DNA of 9,461 nucleotides. Origin: JACMLD01 sp036500065. GTDB lineage: Bacteria > Bacteroidota > Bacteroidia > Chitinophagales > Chitinophagaceae. Position 1 is the first letter of the stretch, and each line of letters begins with the position of its first letter. This document shows positions 5,352 through 9,461 of this stretch, in pieces. The translations under genes and the position numbers were made by a program. The notes beneath the pieces are model-generated. The model did no database searches. It saw nothing but the letters and a program-made list of their open reading frames with translations, and had not been told where the DNA came from. Location of the stretch: assembly GCA_036500065.1 (NCBI GenBank), contig DASYCT010000428.1, positions 1-9,461 on the forward strand, written 5' to 3'.

Positions 5352-8273
5352 ATGAAGAAAGTGAATCAGTCAGTAGCGGTTCAGGGCAACGGCAATGGGA
5401 CAAAAAGTACTACAGCGATTATCGAAAAAGAGGTGAGGGGCGCAGCGGATACCGAGTTTATCGAAGTATTCGGCGCGCGTGAACATAACCTGAAGAACAT
5501 CGATATACGTATCCCGAAAAACAAGCTCGTGGTATTTACGGGCGTGAGCGGCAGCGGTAAATCTTCGCTTGCCTTTGATACTATCTACAACGAAGGCCAG
5601 CGGCGCTATATGGAAAGCTTCAGCGCTTATGCCCGGCAATTTATCGGCGATATGGAACGACCGGAAGTGGATAAGATAACCGGTCTCTCCCCTGTCATTT
5701 CCATTGAACAGAAGACCACCAACAAAAACCCCCGGTCAACAGTAGGCACCATCACTGAAATCTACGATTTTATGCGCCTGCTCTATGCACGCGCCAGCGA
5801 TGCCTACAGCTACAATACGGGGAAGAAAATGGTAAAGTTCAGTGAAGAAGAAATCGTTGACAACATCTTTGCCAGGTTCAAAAACAAGAAGATAAGCCTG
5901 CTGGCCCCGCTGGTACGTGGCCGCAAAGGTCATTACCGTGAATTGTTTGAAGACATCCGTAAGAAAGGATATGTAAAGGTCCGGGTAGACGGTGAAGTAA
6001 AAGAGCTTACGCCCAGGATGCAGGTGGACCGCTATAAAATACATGACATTGAAGTAGTGATAGACCGGCTGGCCGTAACTCCCGATATGAAAGTACGCCT
6101 GAGCCAGAGCGTGCAAAAAACACTGCAGGCGGGTAAAGACCTGATGTTCCTGCTGGTGAACGACGACAATAAAGTTGTTCAATACAGCAAGCAACTGATG
6201 TGTGAAGACACCGGCATTAGCTACGAAGAACCCTCTCCCAATACGTTTTCGTTCAACTCACCTTATGGCGCCTGTCCCGAATGCAAGGGGCTTGGCACCA
6301 TCAACCAGGTGAGTATGGATGCCGTGATACCCGACTGGAACCTTAGCATCAACGAAGGTGGTATCGCCCCGCTGGGAGAGGAACGGGAAGCATACGTATT
6401 CAAACAAGTGCAGCAGATAGCGAAGAAGTATAAAATCAGTCTTGATAAACCCCTGAAAGAGCTTCCGCAAAAAGCGTTGAACGTGTTGCTCTATGGCAGT
6501 GAGGATGCTGCGTCGAAAGACACACTACCTGAGTTTGACACAGCGGAGAACAATATTTATACGACCGAATATGAAGGCGTGGTCACGATGTTGCGTCGCT
6601 GGTTTGCCACCAACAACAGCGAGTCATTGCGCGACTGGGTAGAAAAATTCATGGAGCTGAAGACCTGCGATAGTTGTCACGGCGCGCGCCTGAAAAAAGA
6701 AAGTCTCTGGTTCAAGGTAGCGGAAAAGAATATCGCCGAGCTGAGCGCACTCAATCTCGATAAGCTGATGCAGTGGTTCGTCGGCATTGAAAAACGACTG
6801 TCGGCCAGGCAAAACGCCATCGCTAAAGATGTTCTGAAAGAAATCCGCGAACGCCTGCAATTCCTGCTGGACGTGGGGCTTACCTATCTTACCATCAACC
6901 GCTCTTCGCGAAGCCTGAGCGGGGGCGAATCACAACGCATACGGCTGGCGACACAAATCGGGTCACAGTTGCAGGGCATCACTTATATACTCGATGAGCC
7001 AAGCATCGGGCTTCACCAGCGCGATAACCAGCAACTCATCGTTGCCCTTAAAAACCTGCGCAATCTCGGCAACAGCGTACTGGTGGTGGAACATGACAAA
7101 GACATTATGCTTGCGGCCGACCACCTGGTGGATATTGGCCCGCGGGCAGGAAAATACGGCGGACAAATCGTCTCGGAGGGAAAGCCGCAGGATATATTCG
7201 CCTATCAATCGGAAACCGCGCGGTTCCTCAACGGCGATAAATCCATTGCCGTGCCTGCCGAAAGAAGAAAGGGCAACGGGAAGACACTGGAATTGAAGGG
7301 CGCCAAAGGGAATAACCTGAAAAATGTGGACGTGAAATTCCCACTCGGAAAGCTGATCGTAGTGACCGGTGTAAGCGGTAGCGGTAAGTCGACGCTTATC
7401 AATGAAACACTCTACCCCATTCTTTCCAAATACTGCTACGACTCCAAGGCCAACCCGATGGAATACAAATCCGTCAAGGGTCTTGAAAACATCGATAAGG
7501 TGATCGAGATAGACCAGTCGCCTATCGGCCGTACCCCGCGCAGCAACCCGGCCACCTATTGCGGGTTCTTTACCGATATACGCACGCTGTTCGCCGCGGT
7601 ACCCGAAGCAAAGATCCGTGGCTACAATGCGGGACGTTTTTCTTTCAATGTAAAAAGCGGGCGTTGTGAATTGTGTGAGGGCGGCGGCATGCGGGTGATT
7701 GAAATGAATTTCCTGCCCGATGTGTACGTACACTGCGAGAAATGCAACGGCAAACGCTACAACCGGGAGACACTCGAAATACGTTATAAGGGTAAATCCA
7801 TCAGCGATGTGCTGGATATGTCGGTGGACGAGGCCGTGGAGTTTTTTACCAATGTACCCTATATCTACCGAAAGATAAAGGTGTTGCAGGATGTTGGACT
7901 GGGCTATATCACCCTGGGCCAGTCAGCCGTTACCCTGAGCGGCGGCGAAGCACAGCGTGTAAAGCTCTCCACCGAGCTGGGAAAAAAAGATACGGGCAAA
8001 ACCTTTTATATTCTCGATGAGCCGACCACCGGTCTGCATTTCCAGGACATACAGCACCTGCTGGACGTACTGAACAAGCTGGTGGACCGGGGCAATACGG
8101 TATTAATCATCGAGCACAACCTGGATGTGATCAAGGTTGCCGATCATATCATCGACCTCGGACTGGAAGGTGGCGATGGCGGCGGCAATATCCTGTTTGA
8201 AGGAACACCGGAGGAAATGATAAAGATAAAAGGAAGCCATACGGCAAAGTTTTTAAAAGAAGAATTAAAATAA
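5352..8273 (+). CDS. uvrA: Excinuclease ABC subunit A (UvrA)
   Basis: This is the damage-recognition ATPase of nucleotide excision repair, a cytoplasmic dimer that loads UvrB onto lesions. The 973-residue protein has two ABC modules. The first has Walker A GVSGSGKSS (64-72), signature LSGGE (522-526), Walker B YILDEP (545-550) and the H-loop VVEHD. The second has GVSGSGKST (673-681), LSGGE (862-866), YILDEP (886-891) and IIEHN (919-923). The zinc module of signature domain I is intact (C308/C311 and C439/C442), as is the one in domain II (C772/C775 and C795/C798). The UvrB-binding region is about 150-285. The Cys/His ligands that flank this region in E. coli UvrA are missing: 'SYNTGK' replaces the first pair, only C284 remains near the second, and residues 1-283 have no cysteine. 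About 33 extra N-terminal residues precede the usual 'FIEVFGAREHNLKNI'. The start is the first ATG after the promoter. The nucleotidase gene follows after 3 bases. Confidence 0.98.
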   Translation: MKKVNQSVAVQGNGNGTKSTTAIIEKEVRGAADTEFIEVFGAREHNLKNIDIRIPKNKLVVFTGVSGSGKSSLAFDTIYNEGQRRYMESFSAYARQFIGDMERPEVDKITGLSPVISIEQKTTNKNPRSTVGTITEIYDFMRLLYARASDAYSYNTGKKMVKFSEEEIVDNIFARFKNKKISLLAPLVRGRKGHYRELFEDIRKKGYVKVRVDGEVKELTPRMQVDRYKIHDIEVVIDRLAVTPDMKVRLSQSVQKTLQAGKDLMFLLVNDDNKVVQYSKQLMCEDTGISYEEPSPNTFSFNSPYGACPECKGLGTINQVSMDAVIPDWNLSINEGGIAPLGEEREAYVFKQVQQIAKKYKISLDKPLKELPQKALNVLLYGSEDAASKDTLPEFDTAENNIYTTEYEGVVTMLRRWFATNNSESLRDWVEKFMELKTCDSCHGARLKKESLWFKVAEKNIAELSALNLDKLMQWFVGIEKRLSARQNAIAKDVLKEIRERLQFLLDVGLTYLTINRSSRSLSGGESQRIRLATQIGSQLQGITYILDEPSIGLHQRDNQQLIVALKNLRNLGNSVLVVEHDKDIMLAADHLVDIGPRAGKYGGQIVSEGKPQDIFAYQSETARFLNGDKSIAVPAERRKGNGKTLELKGAKGNNLKNVDVKFPLGKLIVVTGVSGSGKSTLINETLYPILSKYCYDSKANPMEYKSVKGLENIDKVIEIDQSPIGRTPRSNPATYCGFFTDIRTLFAAVPEAKIRGYNAGRFSFNVKSGRCELCEGGGMRVIEMNFLPDVYVHCEKCNGKRYNRETLEIRYKGKSISDVLDMSVDEAVEFFTNVPYIYRKIKVLQDVGLGYITLGQSAVTLSGGEAQRVKLSTELGKKDTGKTFYILDEPTTGLHFQDIQHLLDVLNKLVDRGNTVLIIEHNLDVIKVADHIIDLGLEGGDGGGNILFEGTPEEMIKIKGSHTAKFLKEELK

Positions 8274-8276
8274 ACG

Positions 8277-8807
8277 ATGGAAGTTGTTCTGGTAGACATG
8301 GACGAAGTAATAGCCGACACTACTGCTGCGATGGCAGGCTGGTACAAGCAAAACTATGGCGGCGATATCAACTACAGGACGATGCTGGAAGGCCATTCGT
8401 TGGTGAAGGGGTTCCCGGAAGAACACCAGGCGCTGGTAAGACAGCAACTTTATGAACCCGGCTTTTTCCGTCACTTACCGGTCATACCGGACAGCCAGCG
8501 CGTGCTGGAACAAATGAACAAACGCTACGAAATCTATATTGTCTCTGCCGCCGTGGAATTTCCCAACTCCCTGAAGGATAAGCACGACTGGCTGATGGAA
8601 CATTTTCCTTTCTTCAACTGGCGGCAGCTTGTCCTGAGCGGCAGTAAAAAGATGATGCACGGAGATTATATGATCGATGACCATGCACGCCACCTCGAAC
8701 ACTTTCCAGGTAATCCTTACCTGTTTAGCGCTCCTCACAACCTCGACGAGACGCGCTTTGAGCGGATTAACAACTGGAGAGAGGCAGGGAATATATTCCT
8801 GGGGTAA
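8277..8807 (+). CDS. HAD-superfamily 5'(3')-deoxyribonucleotidase (NT5C type)
   Basis: The enzyme would dephosphorylate deoxyribonucleoside monophosphates, limiting dNTP pools. The 176-residue protein shows the HAD motifs: DMDEV (7-11) with nucleophile D7 and acid D9, Ser90 in IVSAA, Lys124 in the 'SGSKKMMHGDYMIDD' segment, and metal-binding D134/D135 followed by HARHL. The 'GDYMIDD' block and the size are characteristic of the NT5C / bacterial deoxyribonucleotidase family, though substrate preference cannot be read from sequence. It has no signal peptide and should be cytoplasmic. Its ATG comes 3 bases after the uvrA stop, and the A/G-rich end of uvrA (AAAAGAAGAATTAAAA) can serve as the ribosome site, so the two are very likely co-transcribed and perhaps translationally coupled. 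A link to repair (disposal of released nucleotides) is inference from position only. Confidence 0.9.
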   Translation: MEVVLVDMDEVIADTTAAMAGWYKQNYGGDINYRTMLEGHSLVKGFPEEHQALVRQQLYEPGFFRHLPVIPDSQRVLEQMNKRYEIYIVSAAVEFPNSLKDKHDWLMEHFPFFNWRQLVLSGSKKMMHGDYMIDDHARHLEHFPGNPYLFSAPHNLDETRFERINNWREAGNIFLG

Positions 8808-8812
8808 ATACA

Positions 8813-8871
8813 AACAGCCGGCAATTACTCATCGTCGGCTGTTAAGGATACTGGATAGGAAAGTATTTTTT
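8813..8871 (+). terminator. Weak hairpins, possible terminator of the uvrA operon
   Basis: AACAGCCG (8813-8820) pairs with CGGCTGTT (8836-8843) around a 15-base loop, but no U-tract follows directly. A second, wobble-rich hairpin (about 8843-8851 with 8861-8869, ATACT/AGTAT at its centre) runs straight into TTTTTTT at 8865-8871. Together they sit just after the nucleotidase stop and may end transcription, but neither alone is a strong intrinsic terminator. Confidence 0.35.
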
Positions 8872-8892
8872 TGCTTCTTTATTGCGTACTTC

Positions 8893-9022
8893 CCAATAAG
8901 CTGTGGCGGGAAGTGATTAATAAAATCTTTAATAGTAAGGGTACTAAGAATAGATAGGGAACGGATCAGGTTTTTTTCAAACCGGATATTAGGATTTTAC
9001 CAATTTTCCCGCCGCTTATTGG
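8893..9022. repeat. Imperfect long-range inverted repeat between convergent genes
   Basis: The left arm (8893-8912) reads CCAATAAGC-TGT-GGCGGGAA; the right arm (9006-9022) is its complement, TTCCCGCC-GCTTATTGG, missing only the 3-base TGT. The arms enclose about 93 AT-rich bases with no gene, including a small GGTTT/AAACC hairpin near 8970-8985. The left arm can also fold locally, since ACTTCCC (8888-8894) is complementary to GGGAAGT (8908-8914). It may be a structured 3' end shared by the two convergent transcripts, or the remains of a small mobile element. No flanking target duplication is evident to me. Confidence 0.5.
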
Positions 9023-9055
9023 ATACATTTATGGCAAATAAAGAGCTAATCTTTT

Positions 9056-9457
9056 TTATCTCACTACCATCGTGCCATTCTCAATCTTTTCATCGTCACT
9101 GAACACATCAAACATGTAATTGCCTTTTACAAAATTAGCGAGCAGGGTCGTTTCCTTATTATGTATTTGTGTTTGCTTTACCAGTTTTCCGTCCATATCA
9201 AACACATACAGCTGGTACACCTTCCCTGCCTCACCACTTGCCGTAAAGAACAGTACTTCGTTCGTCGCACTGGGATAGATTCTTATCTTGTATTTTTTAC
9301 TGGTTTGCGATTTGTTGATTAAAATGGTATCGGTGCCCTTTAAAGGCTGATACGATGCGCTGGCCGGGGCCTGCCACAACAGTACAACGACCAGGGACAC
9401 CAGGCAATACCGTAAGGATTGCTGAAGATTAATCGTATGGATTGTTATAGTTTTCAT
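9056..9457 (-). CDS. Short secreted protein with T9SS type A C-terminal-domain-like fold
   Basis: This 133-residue protein has a signal peptide with a long hydrophobic stretch (about 18-29) and a probable cut after A34 in QAPASA. A short linker (35-57) leads to a domain at about 58-133 that follows the T9SS type A sorting pattern: 'IRIYPSATNEVLF' (59-70, like the usual 'iyPNPa..'), 'VYQLYVFDMDGKLVKQ' (80-95), 'LLANFVKGNYMFDVFS' (105-120) and a C-terminal strand ending TMVVR. Thus almost the whole mature protein is CTD-like, with no room for a cargo domain. It would reach the periplasm and possibly the T9SS. 'YPSA' in place of 'YPNP' is a departure from the motif. The first ATG gives an ideal signal peptide, but only four bases upstream are in the window, so the promoter is not visible and a further upstream start cannot be excluded. 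Confidence 0.8.
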   Translation of the reverse strand: MKTITIHTINLQQSLRYCLVSLVVVLLWQAPASASYQPLKGTDTILINKSQTSKKYKIRIYPSATNEVLFFTASGEAGKVYQLYVFDMDGKLVKQTQIHNKETTLLANFVKGNYMFDVFSDDEKIENGTMVVR

Positions 9458-9461
9458 AGTA

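Noticed and set aside
6963..7733. Long (256-codon) open frame on the minus strand inside uvrA
   Set aside because: It is antisense to clearly conserved UvrA motifs (signature, Walker B and second Walker A), and its predicted protein resembles no family. It is a shadow frame from biased codon use.

Overview
This window looks like a piece of a Bacteroidota chromosome, most likely from the Chitinophagaceae or a close relative. The evidence is the protein style, a lipoprotein of the DUF4382 type, a short protein with a type IX secretion (T9SS) C-terminal-like domain, a UvrA of the Bacteroidota form, and promoters that fit the Bacteroidota consensus TAnnTTTG with an upstream TTTG. I saw no tRNA, rRNA, insertion sequence, CRISPR array or phage gene. 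It reads as ordinary core chromosome with some lineage-specific secreted proteins.

Layout. At the left edge (1-1008, minus) is the 5' two-thirds or so of a secreted beta-propeller protein that runs off the window. Next comes a minus-strand methionine/threonine operon: a trans-sulfuration PLP enzyme of the cystathionine gamma-synthase type (2466-3650), then homoserine dehydrogenase (1160-2422), closed by a strong terminator at 1082-1119. Upstream of the operon (about 3747-3984, minus) is a complete control unit: a Bacteroidota promoter, a SAM-I (S-box) riboswitch aptamer, and an intrinsic terminator with a visible antiterminator alternative. High S-adenosylmethionine should therefore stop transcription before the first gene.

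Divergent from this operon, on the plus strand, is a DUF4382 lipoprotein (4264-5139) with its own terminator. It is followed by uvrA (5352-8273), which has a good -7 promoter element, and three bases after uvrA by a HAD-type 5'(3')-deoxyribonucleotidase (8277-8807). The last two appear to form a DNA-repair/nucleotide operon. The region 8808-9055 lies between convergent genes and holds several inverted repeats. The window ends with a minus-strand 133-residue secreted protein (9056-9457) made of a signal peptide, a short linker and a T9SS CTD-like domain, with no separate cargo domain.

How the parts relate: the riboswitch couples homoserine formation and sulfur assimilation into methionine to the SAM level, UvrA starts nucleotide excision repair, and the downstream nucleotidase may trim deoxynucleotide pools. 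I found no clearly undescribed system. The most informative items are the complete riboswitch, the CTD-only protein, the UvrA lacking its first zinc module, and the inverted repeats near 8890-9022.
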